Below are positions 1-11,029 of a DNA stretch of 64,000 nt, in pieces (the first letter of the stretch is position 1; each line of letters begins with the position of its first letter). Made by a program: the position numbers and the translations under genes. The stretch is from Nectonema munidae (taxonomy: Eukaryota; Nematomorpha; Nectonematoida; Nectonematidae): positions 932,501 through 996,500 of the forward strand of contig JAUIRK010000889.1 of assembly GCA_030549495.1 (NCBI GenBank), written 5' to 3'. The notes beneath the pieces are model-generated. The model was not told where the DNA came from. It did no database searches and saw nothing but the letters and a program-made list of their open reading frames with translations.

Positions 1-872
1 TTTGAGGACTTTCTTGAAACTATATATTTTTTACACTTTATACTTATCATGTTTGATTGAATAAATTAGAAAAACAAAAATAATTATCGTAAAAATGTAC
101 TATTATCATTTATTTAATTTACACACTTGTACACATTTAATTAACTGTTTTTATATGCTCAAATACAATAGGTCATGATATTCCCAAAATGGAAAAAAGT
201 TTTTTTGCTAACATAAAAAGACACTTCAAATATTTTTGATAGTTTTTTACAAAATTTAGAGTTCAGAAAAAAGTAGAAGGGAAGGCAATGGTATTACCCT
301 CTCTCTTAGAATCGGCACTGCTCTTTGAGCTTTACCATGCTAATATAATATATTTACATCTTTATAAGTATTTAAATGAATTGATCTTATTACGTTCAAA
401 AAGGGTAATACAACATGATGGCACTTCTTTGCACAAAATAAAATATCAGTTACAGTAGAAAAACGGCATACTTGAACCCAATCAATTTTTAATGAAAAGC
501 TGAACGAAAAATTAACTAGAAATTCTAATTAGAAAATTTTGCGGTAAAACTATATGAAGAGATTTGTCAAATTAAAGTAGAAAGAGAGAAGGATAAATTT
601 GGTTTCCAAATAGCACAAAAAAGCAAGTTTCACTCGTCCTTCTCTGACGCCTATGGTGAGGTATTGCTGCCTCTTTGGAAACTTAACTTGCAGTCAATCA
701 AAACACACGATACAGCTTGTGACATAAGGTGATAAAGCAGGCTACCCTCCAAACCAAACACTGCCATCTATTTTTTCATTCATCATCGTAAGTGTTTTTA
801 TTTCAATAGGAAAAAAGTTCACAAGCAGCTATTTTGCAGACATCTTCACAAACAAAATACTCCTGTCGAACC
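1..872. other. No gene seen
   Basis: AT-rich sequence without a supported ORF, RNA gene or recognisable transposon. A MITE starts at 881. Confidence 0.5.
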
Positions 873-880
873 CCCTATAC

Positions 881-1345
881 GAGTGGTTCCCAACCGGGGG
901 TCCATGGACCCCTAGGGGTCCATAGAAGAATTTCAAGGGGTCCATGGAAATTCTACTTCCAACTACTTATGCTGAATCTCCTTTAAATACTTCATTTTCC
1001 AAATCAATATAAATATATATATTTAGAGCTTTTTAAATAAATATTTTCTTCCCTTTTTTAAAGTTTCATATTTTGAATCTTTATATATCCTTTTTATTAG
1101 TTACAATATTTTTGAAAAATTTATATTTTAATTGGAAAAAAATTTTATTCACATTTTATGTCAGGCTTTACGCTTTCTCTGATTTCATATGAATAAGCAT
1201 ACGATTTAATCAGATGACTAGAATCATTTTTTGAATAAAAATCTTTGATTAATTTTGTTGGCTCAAACTATTCAGTTGTAGGGGTCCACAGGTAAAAAAG
1301 TGACTGGAAAAGGGGGAACGGGATAAAAAAGGTTGGGAACCACTG
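881..1345. mobile_element. hAT MITE, 465 bp, with 8-bp TSD
   Basis: Flanked by perfect 8-bp duplications CCCTATAC (873-880 and 1346-1353). Terminal inverted repeats are GAGTGGTTCCCAACC at left and, read inward, CAGTGGTTCCCAACC at right, as in Charlie/MER5-like hAT elements. The left end has nested GGGGTCCATGG palindromes; the interior is AT-rich with no ORF. Confidence 0.92.
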
Positions 1346-1574
1346 CCCTATACCCTTTATACACAAAAGAGATTCAATTTTATCATCACGCGTTAGTGTG
1401 TGTGGTGGATAAAAATATTCACAGCTTCGCTAATCATTGAATTCTCTTCTACTAATTATTACGAAAGCATGTGTTATCATGTGCCGGTGCAAACCGGTTA
1501 GCGATGTCAAGCTCATATATTTTTGTAAGAGTCTTACGTCAATAATATCAAAGATACAATACATTTTGAGAGAC

Positions 1575-1625
1575 AAATTTCATCCCCCAGGGGGCGATGC
1601 CGCCCAGGTTGGGAACCCCTGGACT
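1575..1625. mobile_element. Right end of a second hAT-like MITE
   Basis: GGTTGGGAACCCCTGG, preceded by a CCCCCAGGGGG palindrome, matches the terminal type of the element at 881-1345 (CAGGGGTTCCCAACC read inward). I did not find its left end, so it is truncated or diverged. Confidence 0.5.
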
Positions 1626-2228
1626 AGGTGATCAAACTCTTTTTAGCCTAGAAAATGAAGTTTACATCTTTTTTTCGCTCCAGACATCATCGTGGTCCGA
1701 AATATCAATATCAGATGTAGATCTCTATGTTGAACATACTGAAATTGACAACTGATCGCCGATCTAAATTCATTTTGTGGTTACCTACCAAAACCAGAGA
1801 TTACACGAAGAACCGACATCTTATCCTGGTCTCTGATTTACCCTCCAAAATATTATTCATATGCGCGATTCAATATTTTATAGCACTTAACAATGTATTT
1901 TGCTTACTTTAAACCAATATATTCCATACAAAATAATCAGTTTATAGTTTATAGTGTCTTTTGGCCATTTTAAATATAATTACTGGAACAAGTAAAAAAT
2001 TTTACAATCTTAAAAGACGGAAGCATAGGTGAACATCCCAAAAATACAATGTTTGCTCAAAAATTGGATTAATCAAAAATGATAAAAAAAATATCGATGT
2101 TACAAAAAAATAAATACTATCATTGTATTCAGTGGACCCGATTTACACAAAGAAAGTGTCAAAAATTAGTTGAAACATTTTTTGTTACATTGTGTAATAG
2201 GTATGCATGTTGTCTTATATATAAAGAT

Positions 2229-2420
2229 CAGGGGTGCGCACATCCAGGGGCGGGGGGCCTTTTACCAGCATTAAAGTCAGTGCGGGCAACCAACTGATTA
2301 TGCGTGCTATAATAATAAAACCCGCCCCGCAAAAAGTTAGCGTTGGTAACCCGTATCCGTCCGGAAGATTTGTGTCCCGTAAAACCCACTCAGATTAATT
2401 ATCCGTCCAGCGCAGAGCAG
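2229..2420. mobile_element. hAT-like terminus CAGGGGTGCGCACATCC
   Basis: CAGGGGTGCGCACATCC opens a GC-rich patch (about 2229-2420) in AT-rich DNA. Its inverse, GGATGTGCGCCCCTG, is found at about 28118-28132 ending another fragment. This suggests a shared inverted-repeat family of the hAT type. No paired end or target duplication was found at either site. Confidence 0.4.
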
Positions 2421-3878
2421 TATTATTTATATTTGTTTATATGTCGTTGCAAACATTTTTAATTCAAACTTGAATATCTTTTGATTAAAAAACTTTTGCA
2501 AAACTATAAAAAGTTAGCCTGCCTCATTTGTTTGTCGATATCCGATGATCTAAATGACATGACCTGAATTTGAGGTCAATGAGCCGCATTTAAACTCACA
2601 ATTTTACCCAATTTTCAATTTCAGTAAGATTTTAGAACAATTAAAATTTTTTTTATCATACGATCAGAATACTCTTATATAAAAAGTATTTTATGAAAAA
2701 AGATTCGAAAACATTTTTCAATTTTTTATTTAAAAAAAGTTAACATTCTCAAAAAGAAAAATTGAATTTGTTGGTTATATGTTTAAATACTCAATAAAAA
2801 AGATTTTGAATAATACTAACATATGCAACATTGTTACATTAATCATGAAGTAATTCCAATATCATAATGCAGTAGGGGCCTTATACTTACAAACAGTGGC
2901 GTAAACGGAGCATTTTCTTTGGGGGAAGAGCAAAAAATATTCAACAATAGGATATATTAGAAAATATATTTAAAATATAATATATTGGTTCTTCAAGATA
3001 GAAACGTTTTCAACTCTTATTTCTAGTAGGTAATTCTAGGCGTAGGACTTTCCAAGAATGAAGCGTGAATATGTGTGTTCAAATATTAATATTTTTATCA
3101 CTAATTTACTGATGCGGGACATTCTTTACCCAAGATGTTTCTAAACAGAGATATCTCCTTCACTAATTTTTTTAAAAATTTCGGTTACGAAATGCCTTGA
3201 ACTTTAATTTATTAGTGCATTAATTTACTTTGCTGAACAATAAAGATTTGAGAGATAACGATTTTATTCCTTGTCAAGCGAAACTAAGCAAATACCCTTG
3301 TTTAGGTTATGAAACGTGTTGTAGAAGCTTTCAAACATCTTGGTACACAGAAAGAAATTGTTTGGAGTATTCTATACAAAACGACGCTATGTATTGTTTC
3401 TACTGTAGAAATTTTACGAGAAAAAGCTGAAAAGAAGACAACTCACTTATTGTGAAACAGGTCTTTAAAAGTTGAAAGCATGCGTTAGAAAAAAACAGGA
3501 TTTTCAAAACATATAAGTATGAAAAATGTTTCTTCATATGCATGATGGTCTCAAAATATATTTTTTTTAGGATTCTGAGATGCACAAAGAATCAGAAGTT
3601 TTTTATTTTGATTATTTGAAGCGTCAAAAAATCAGAAGAAAAATATCGCATTCTTTAACTAGCAAATAAGTGGAAAGACAGATAAAACATTTTCTTTATC
3701 CCATTTGCAATAGGTAATTTAAGTTTTGCACGGACACACTTCATGTACCCATCTCTGATGATAAACATCCGAACGAACTTTAACAAGCCTGCCAACAAAC
3801 AACAAATAGTTCCCATTGACATTTGAATAATAATCTACGTTTGCACTTCAAATTTGAGTTGAATTCTAACATTATATA

Positions 3879-4204
3879 CAGAGCCCACGCTACCTATATA
3901 TTTTCAGGGCAAGTGCCCCCCCCCCCCGCCCTGAAAATTTTAACGTGCACCAAGTGTCTTAACTTAAGAAAAAATTATAAAAACATATAGCTGTGCAAGT
4001 AACTTTGAGAACATTTATGCCATATATTGGAAACAAAACTGTTTGAAAATGATTAAATGCCTTTATAACAATTTGTTTTTGTAATTTATATAGTACTTTT
4101 AGCGCCCTCTTCTAATAAGATAATAAATTTTTCCATAATATAAATTTTTATTGCTCCTTCACAGCCCCCCCCCCCCCCCAATAATTTTTTTAGCACAGGT
4201 ACTG
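3879..4204. mobile_element. hAT MITE with poly-C tracts and 8-bp TSD
   Basis: 326 bp flanked by perfect 8-bp direct repeats ATTATATA (3871-3878 and 4205-4212), the hAT signature. The ends are imperfect inverted repeats: left CAGAGCCCACGCTA, right read inward CAGTACCTGTGCTA. Long C runs lie close to both ends. A related right end (CTAGCACGAGCACTG preceded by a C run) is at about 11364-11400. Confidence 0.85.
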
Positions 4205-4698
4205 ATTATATATCTAATGTTTTTATTCGGCTGATATTGCAGTTAATACGCACTCAAATCGTTTATAAAAAAGGCAGTAATCTTTGTTCTAAATTGTTCT
4301 AATAATTCAAAAATACTTTGATTTCTTTATTTCCTCTGAGTAATTTTACATAAGTTATAATCTTTTATACTGCTTTTAGCTCGGTTTTTAGAACCCGACT
4401 GATTTAATGGTCTATTTTTAAACTTATGTGAGTACGCAACGGATATCCATGAAAAATTTTAAACAGTAAGTTGAAAAAAATATCGAAGCTTAATTAAGTA
4501 GTTATATTATTTAGATTTCCGTTGAAATACCTAAGTTTGCTTCTTACGGACACCATTCTGCGCAAAATGAATTTATTTCAATATTGAAGAGCACAGTTTT
4601 GAAGAAAATGGTAGATAATGTTAAAAGTTCTCATATTTCAAGGTTTTGTTTGAAAGTTGATGGGAAAGGATATTAGCAATAAAGAAACTATAACTATA

Positions 4699-7226
4699 CA
4701 GTAGTGCCCACTTAATATCATACCGTTTTATAGAATATCCCGTTTATTGTCATAAAATATTGAAATCCCAAACCATTTCCTATACAAAACATAGAAATTT
4801 GCTCGTTTAATGTCATAGATATTCCCGTTTATTGTCATAGAAAATTAGCCAAAATTAATTTTTAGAATAACATTTTGCAGGATTATCGCGCCGATACACG
4901 CATTTTTTCATCAACTTGAACTCCTATCTTATCACTAAACCAACAGTAATGCACCAATAAGTTACATAAAAGTCTAATCCCTTAATTAACCATGACCATG
5001 ACGATGTTATCGATAAGCATCACCATGATGAGTGTTCGCGCATGGTCGCACTTTCCCGTTAAAAATCATTTGGCTTTAACCATTTGGTGAGACTTCTGAC
5101 AGGTTAATGCGTCGATAAATCACATGTGATCACGAAAGCAACATTGTGATCACGAAGCTTCGCACATGCACCCACGCACGCATAGCAACACACACACTGC
5201 ACACACACACAGCTGCACACACAGGTCTTGAAAGGATGCATCCTTTTGATCTTAAATAAACTTCCCAATCAAAACAACATTTGCCGATAAAAAGGGCAGT
5301 TTTTGCTAAGCTATTCTTCAGTTCTTCAGTTTTTAATCATGAGTGCTAAACGTAAGCGAAATGACTTGTCCCTTGCCCAGAAGCTGGAGATCATAAAGTG
5401 GTCATCTAGCCAATCACAAACTCAATTGTCCAAGACGTATGGTGTTTCACAGTCCACCATTTCAAAAATTCTCAGCAAGAAGTCCCAGATCCTGCAAGAT
5501 GCTGAGCAGAACAAGAACGGCAACCGCATGCGGACTGGCAAGGCAGCTGACGTCGAGACGGCCCTTTACACCTGGTTCGTGGATGTCCGTACCCATGGCT
5601 GTCCCATCACCACTGCAGTCCTGGAGGAGAAGGCCAACCAGCTCGCTGCCAACCTAGGAAACGACGATTTCAAGGCAACCAATGGCTGGATCTGCCGTTG
5701 GAAGGACCGTTTCTCGATCAAATATAAAAAGGCACATGGGGAGAAAAGTGATGCTGACATCCCAGCTGCAGACACATGGCTTTCAACTGTGCTGCCCGAG
5801 CTGCTTGAGAAGTATGAACCCTGTGACGTCTACAACGCAGATGAGACGGGAATCTACTTCCGTGCCCTACCTGACGGCACCTTGGCAGATGCAGCACAGA
5901 AGCTGAGCGGCAGCAAGAAGGTCAAGGAGCGTCTCGCCGCCCTCGTCACTGCCAACATGGACGGCAGTGACAAGCGTCCTCTACTGGTGGTTGGCAAAAG
6001 TGCCAAGCCCAGGTGCTTTAGAGGAGTCCCCCAGCTTCCAGTCCCATACATGAACAATAAAAACGCATGGATGACTGGCAACCTGTTTCGAGACTGGCTA
6101 AGAGACTTTGAACGTGACATGGCCAGGCAGGGGCGGCACATTGCCCTTGTCCTCGACAACTGCTCGGCTCACCCCAAGGATGCAGCAGATAACCTTCCCC
6201 ACATTCGCCTCTTCTTCCTGCCGCCCAACACGACCTCCATCATGCAGCCATGTGACATGGGGATCATCCGAAACCTGAAGGCACTCTACAGGAAGAAGGT
6301 GGTCCAGAAGATTGTTGCATATATCGGCGCAGGTGAAGCTGAGTTCTCTGCCAGCACCTTCGCCCGCAAGTTTACAGTCCTGGATGCTATGCACATGTTG
6401 AAAGTGGCATGGCAGGATGTAAAACAGTCCAGTGTGGCAAACTGCTTTGCCCATGCCGGCTTCTGCATCCCCTCTGCTCCAGATGCTCTCACTGCAGACC
6501 ACCAGGACCAGGCACCAGATGGGATGACAACAGAAGAGTTCCAGGCCTACGTGGACGTGGATTCCCAGACTGAGTGCCATGGGGTCTTGACAGATGACGA
6601 CATCTGTGACACAGTACGCCAGCCAGATGTCTGCCCCACTGCTGACAGTGACGATGAGTCAGCTGAACTGCCTGCACCACCAAAGGCCCATGTTGCCCTC
6701 GACGGCCTGTCATCTGTGCGTGCCTATCTGGAAGCCATCGGCCACGATCTCACCACCTTCTACACTCTGGAAAGTGAGCTGCAAACGGCGGTTGCAACAT
6801 CTGCCAAACAGACCTGCATAACAGACTTTTTTTAAATCTAAATAGACAATTCGCAGATCCACAGCTTCAAATGAAAAAAAAACTTACCTGATGGATTGTT
6901 TAGGCCTACTTGTCAATGCGTGTGTATATATTTTTTATTTGTACATTTTAATAAATAATGTATGAAAAAAGTGATAAATAAATTTTTTATTCTTTTATTT
7001 GTATATTGTGATAATAATGTCTGAAAAATGTAATAAATACTTGTTTTAATTGTTAACCATCGTGTTGCCACTTATCAGTGTAGGCCCCTACATGTATAAC
7101 CACGCACAGATAAATCGTTATAACCACCATAATCATGAAAAAAGCTAAGCCCGGATATTAGAATATCCCGGATTATGTCATAATTTATTCATACACGGAG
7201 GGTATGACAATAAGCGGGCTCCACTG
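4699..7226 (+). mobile_element. Complete pogo/Tigger DNA transposon
   Basis: 2528 bp bounded by TA dinucleotides (4697-4698 and 7227-7228), the expected pogo/Tc1-mariner target duplication. The terminal inverted repeats begin CAGTAGTGCCCACTTA at left and, read inward from the right, CAGTGGAGCCCGCTTA; similarity extends about 26 bp to TCATACC. A motif CCCGTTTATTGTCATA and close variants recur three times in the left subterminal region, a likely transposase-binding array. It contains one intact transposase gene. It sits inside a decayed hAT element whose coding sequence resumes after the right end, so it is the younger insertion. Confidence 0.93.
5339..6835 (+). CDS. Tigger/pogo transposase (CENP-B-like), intact
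   Basis: 498-aa transposase for cut-and-paste movement of its own element. Residues 1-55 form a psq/CENP-B N-terminal helix-turn-helix (KRKRNDLSLAQKLEI, YGVSQSTISKIL). About residues 70-135 form the second CENP-B-type HTH (GWICRWKDRFSI). The DDE domain has D168 (YNADETG), D273 (LVLDNCSAH) and D306 (QPCDMGIIRNLK), i.e. a pogo-type DDD triad with about 32 residues between the last two. An acidic C-terminal region follows. I chose the Met at 5339 rather than 5303: a TATA-like GATAAAAAG (5286) and TCAGTT initiator (about 5320) predict a transcript that excludes the first ATG, and the family starts with Lys/Arg-rich residues. The ORF is clearly richer in G+C than all neighbouring DNA. AATAAA follows at 6950. 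Confidence 0.95.
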   Translation: MSAKRKRNDLSLAQKLEIIKWSSSQSQTQLSKTYGVSQSTISKILSKKSQILQDAEQNKNGNRMRTGKAADVETALYTWFVDVRTHGCPITTAVLEEKANQLAANLGNDDFKATNGWICRWKDRFSIKYKKAHGEKSDADIPAADTWLSTVLPELLEKYEPCDVYNADETGIYFRALPDGTLADAAQKLSGSKKVKERLAALVTANMDGSDKRPLLVVGKSAKPRCFRGVPQLPVPYMNNKNAWMTGNLFRDWLRDFERDMARQGRHIALVLDNCSAHPKDAADNLPHIRLFFLPPNTTSIMQPCDMGIIRNLKALYRKKVVQKIVAYIGAGEAEFSASTFARKFTVLDAMHMLKVAWQDVKQSSVANCFAHAGFCIPSAPDALTADHQDQAPDGMTTEEFQAYVDVDSQTECHGVLTDDDICDTVRQPDVCPTADSDDESAELPAPPKAHVALDGLSSVRAYLEAIGHDLTTFYTLESELQTAVATSAKQTCITDFF

Positions 7227-7495
7227 TACTTTCAAATATTTATAAAATATATGAGTGTCTAAATTTAATTTAGCTTTTGCGTTTAGTTAATAATTGTAAA
7301 GTAGAAGAATGCCTTGTCGCAATGCCAACAATAGAATCTTGTGACGCTAATTCAATAATAGAGAATATTTTTCATCGTTTGGATGACTTAGGAATTAACT
7401 TAAAATGATTCTATCACAGTGTAAATAATGGCGCAGCAGTGATGTCAGGTAACAAAAAATTTATTTTTAGAATTTTTGGATATTTTATTTAAATA

Positions 7496-7640
7496 GGTAA
7501 AGGTACCATAGGGTGTTTTCATCGAGAAGGCACAATTGCGCCGCTTGTATCGAACTATGAGGAAAGCAGGCTTGATGCGGGATCGAACCCAAGACCTTGA
7601 GTTATCGAATCCATCATCTAACCAACCCTACTCACGCCCC
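7496..7640 (-). repeat. tRNA-derived SINE, family A, copy 1
   Basis: About 145 bp on the minus strand. It reads GGCGTGAGTAGGGTTGGTTAG (A-box region TGGTTAGATGATGG), then GGTTCGATCCC (B box), then a conserved body GGCGCAATTGTGCCTTCTCG, and ends in ACCTTTACCT. The head is tRNA-like but does not fold as a functional tRNA because the body continues into a conserved non-tRNA part shared with five other copies. Inserted in the decayed hAT. Confidence 0.88.
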
Positions 7641-9269
7641 ATCTGGGTGTACATCACATGGTGGTGTACAAAAAATCATGTCTGAGAAAGCAGGAAGATG
7701 TATTGCATTGTTTTAATCACAAGCTACATCTTGTACTTATAAACTTGTTATGCAAGATAAGCAAAATAAAGAAATATTTTGATTTGAGTAAGGAATTATT
7801 CAAGTTAACAAGTAACATCAATTTCTCTAAGGTTTAAAAAGATTGAATATTTTTAATTTCATGTTAACAAGTCATATGAACGTTGTTTTGTCCCTTTCCA
7901 TAGGCAACACACTTAAAAGGTATCAAAGATGGGATACATTGCATGTCAACTAAAACAATTGTTACTAATGATTATGAAGATTTGTCCGTGAGTTTAAAGA
8001 AATTACAAAATGATTCAAATGTTGAATTAGCCATCAAATGTTGAGGAATTTTAGGTTAATTTGGAAAAATTGACTATTTATTCATCGCTTTGCTTATTAA
8101 AGAAATTCTAGAAAGTTTCATGCACGCTAACACATTGTTTCAAGTATACTTGATGAATTGTAAATATTAAAAAAAAGAAAGGTTCTTTTTTTAGAATAAC
8201 TCAAGTGATTTGCCTCAAGCGTATGAATCTTGTTCGTTCTACTTTGGAAGTTTTTAAAAGTAAAAAAGATCATTTAAACGCAACTTTTCAACAAATATAC
8301 GAATCCTCCAAGTTGATATTTAAAGAAAGATATATGAAGTCAAGAAAGAAATCTTTGCCAAAAAAAGAACGAGTACTTAATAGATTCAAATATTTCTAAT
8401 GATGATGAAAAAACACGTTCGAAAAATGTTTTGTATAATTCTCTCGCTTTAGCCATCAATGAAACGACAAATCGGCTTTGCCTTTTATCAATCAAAAATT
8501 TTTTTTTCATATTTTTTTTAGATTTAACCAAAAGAATATGAATTTGATGCAAGCAGTTAGTTGCTTATTGCAAAAATCTTCTGATTTTTTTAATCCATTC
8601 AAACTAAAACCGATTTTTGATTTGATTGATTCTGAAATAGACTACACACTCTTTACCTCTCAATGCGAAGTAGGTTTAAAGCTGTTGATATTTTAGCATT
8701 TAATGTAATTAAAACTCATATTTAGGTAACAAAAAATTTTTTTTTAAATAAATTAGATGTTACACAATCACTAAGAAAATTGAAGATGTGATTGAGATTA
8801 TGAGTTCGATTAAAGAAGCAATCAGAGAAAAATAATAATTTTTCCACAGCTGCACTAACTCTGGGCATCAGTACTTCTTCATGTGAAGGAACTTTCTCAA
8901 CTTTAAAATGAATGCTGACTTCACAAAAGCAATCCATGTTGTCAGAAAGAAAAGAAGCCCTGCCCTGTTAATCACTGTTCAACAAATCAAAAATTTTTTT
9001 TGCTTCTTTTAAACCAAAAACATTTTAATATATAACTTTCCGCGTAGAATTTGAATATATTCATAAAAATTTTTGATTAGCTACCACTTTTTCAATTTTT
9101 ACCGTCCTAGAAAACTATTTGTTAACCATTAATTATATGTATAATTTAGTTGTTTATACTAAAAAAATGTTTTATTTTTAAATTTTAAAATAAAAATAGC
9201 AACAGTGATGTATACTGAAGAATATTAAACGAACAAAAAAAATTATTAAAAAGATTGTTTAATGATATA

Positions 9270-10923
9270 TTAATTTTTTACAATTCTTTTGTAAGTTTCA
9301 TCTAATTCTTCCTTGGCTATTGTCCAGCAGTAATCTGCCAACATGCTTGACCCCCATTTGCCTTGATACCTTTTTTCAAAAACAGCGATAGTTTGATGGA
9401 AACGCTCTCCATGTTCATCACTTACAGCTCCGCAATTTTCAGGGAAAAAATTTAAATGGGAATGTAAAAAGTGCATCTTCAATGACATGTTGCAGTTTAG
9501 TTCATGCATCGCCGTCAATAAAGTTACGATCAACTCGGGATAATTTTCTGCTTTCTTTCTGCCTAAAAAACCTGCACAAACCATCTTAAATGCTTCCCAC
9601 ACTTTTCTCTCGGCATTTGAAAGCACTGATGGAAAGAAATTGTCTTTAAAAAGTTTGCGAATTTGTGGGCCAACAAAGACACCTTCTTTAATTTTTGCCT
9701 CGCTTAAAGATTTGAATTTTTGCTTTAAATATTGAAAGCCGAAACCTTCTGTATTCATTGCTTTTACAAAATTCTTCATTATTCCAAGTTTAATGTGTAA
9801 CGGGGTAAAATTATCTTTTCTTTACACACTAAATTTGGACGTAACACATTTTTCTCACCAGGTGTCATATTTCTTGAAGGCCACTCTTTTTCTGAATAGT
9901 GTAAATTTCTAGCTCGACTATTCCATTCACATAAAAAACAACAATACTTTGTATACCCGCTCTGCAAGCCCATTACCAGTGCTACAACTTTTAAATCTGC
10001 ACATATTTCCCAGTTGTGGATAGCGTATTTAACATTAAGAAGCAGGTTTTTGATATTTTCATATGTCTCTTTCATTTGTTGTGAGTATGCAATTGGAATT
10101 GATTTTATGTTATTACCATTTTTTAGCAATACACCTTTTAGACTTGTTTTAGAAGAGTCAATGAACAACCTCCATTCCGATGAGATGTAATTGATCTTCA
10201 TTTCTTGCATCAAGCCACAAATATCATTACAGAAGATAAAAGAATCTTTTTGTACAAAATATTTTTCATAAATTTTGTGGCGATTTCTGAATACAGAAAC
10301 TTTTACATCTGGTTGCAATAAACACCACTCTTGTAATCTAGAGCCCAAAATTTCAGCCTTGGTTTTAGTAAGTTGAAGATCTCTTACTAAATTGTTTAAT
10401 CTTGACTGTGTTAACAGTTGAGGTGTTTTGAAGTTTTTTTCTGAAAAAGATGGATCTAAATCTTCTTTATCGCTATGTAACTCATTGTTACTAGAATCTA
10501 AATCAACTTGATCAGGAGCAAGAGGAATTGGTAAACATTCACTATGTTTAACAGGTCTGATGGCAGATTGTAAATTTGGATACGCGATTGTTTTTTTCTT
10601 TTTTTCGAAATTCCATTTTTTATAGGCGGAATTAAACAAAAATAACAATCATCAACATGATTTTTTTGCACTCTCCATATCATAGGTACAGCAAAGGGCA
10701 TTTTTTTTCTTTTTTTATTTAACCACTGTCTTAAATTTGTAGCACAGGTGTTACAACAAATGTGTGGAGCCCAACTTTTATCTTGATCGCCAATCTGACA
10801 ACCAAAGTACAAAAAATATGCTTTTTTAACGTTTTTAGTGATCGATCTTTTTTGAGATTCAAAAGTGACTTCACCGCAAATATAGCAAAAATTATCTGCT
10901 TTATTTAAACAAGAACGCCCCAT
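9270..10923 (-). pseudogene. Single-exon gene of an uncharacterised multicopy family, two frameshifts
   Basis: Three overlapping minus-strand reading frames (10923-10498, 10648-9779, 9779-9270) are consecutive parts of one protein of roughly 550 aa. They are broken only by frameshifts at a T/A homopolymer run (about 10590-10605) and at a GGGG run (about 9802-9805). The N-terminus starts MGRSCLNKADNFCYICGE and has C13, C16, C42, H54, C56, C57, C60, C93 and C96, a likely zinc-binding region. The middle part has LFIDSSKTSLKGVLL, then CADLKVVALVMGL and CCFLCEW. The C-terminal part has LHFLHSHLNFF, then GAVSDEHGERFHQ and YQGKWGSSMLADYCW. From memory, near-identical proteins of unknown function occur in many copies in arthropod and cnidarian genomes; I know no assigned function. 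Ordered Asp, Asp, CxxC, HxH and Glu residues suggest an RNase-H-fold transposase, as inference only. It could be active if the frameshifts are assembly errors. Confidence 0.8.
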
Positions 10924-11029
10924 TAAATTATATTAGCACTGAAATAGAATAAAATAAAATATAATGAAAATATAAAAACTGATTTTACACTGCTTAATGA
11001 CATGATTAATGATCAAAGACGGAGGAGAT

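Larger units (their letters stand above)
3230..8990 (+). pseudogene. Decayed hAT transposase (TTF-finger / ZMYM1-like), interrupted
   Basis: Fragments of one plus-strand hAT transposase appear in correct order. A TTF-type zinc finger at 3230-3430 has CRSFQTSWYTERNCLEYSIQ, then DAMYCFYCRNF. At about 4550-4680 a segment resembles the FISILKSTV..KMVDNVKSS start of the catalytic domain. After the Tigger insertion, 7390-7450 gives YHSVNNGAAVMSG, like the (Y)DNGAxMSG motif. 7900-8700 carries scattered middle segments. 8840-8990 gives TAALTLGISTSSCEGTFSTL, then SERKEALP, the hAT dimerisation region. Many stops and frameshifts are present. It was split by the Tigger element (4699-7226), a hAT MITE (3879-4204) and a minus-strand SINE (7496-7640), so it is the oldest layer here. 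Confidence 0.75.

Noticed and set aside
6098-6580. 160-codon minus-strand ORF overlapping the Tigger transposase
   Set aside because: Shadow of the GC-rich transposase frame; no motif and no promoter. Same for the other short ORFs between 5439 and 6821.
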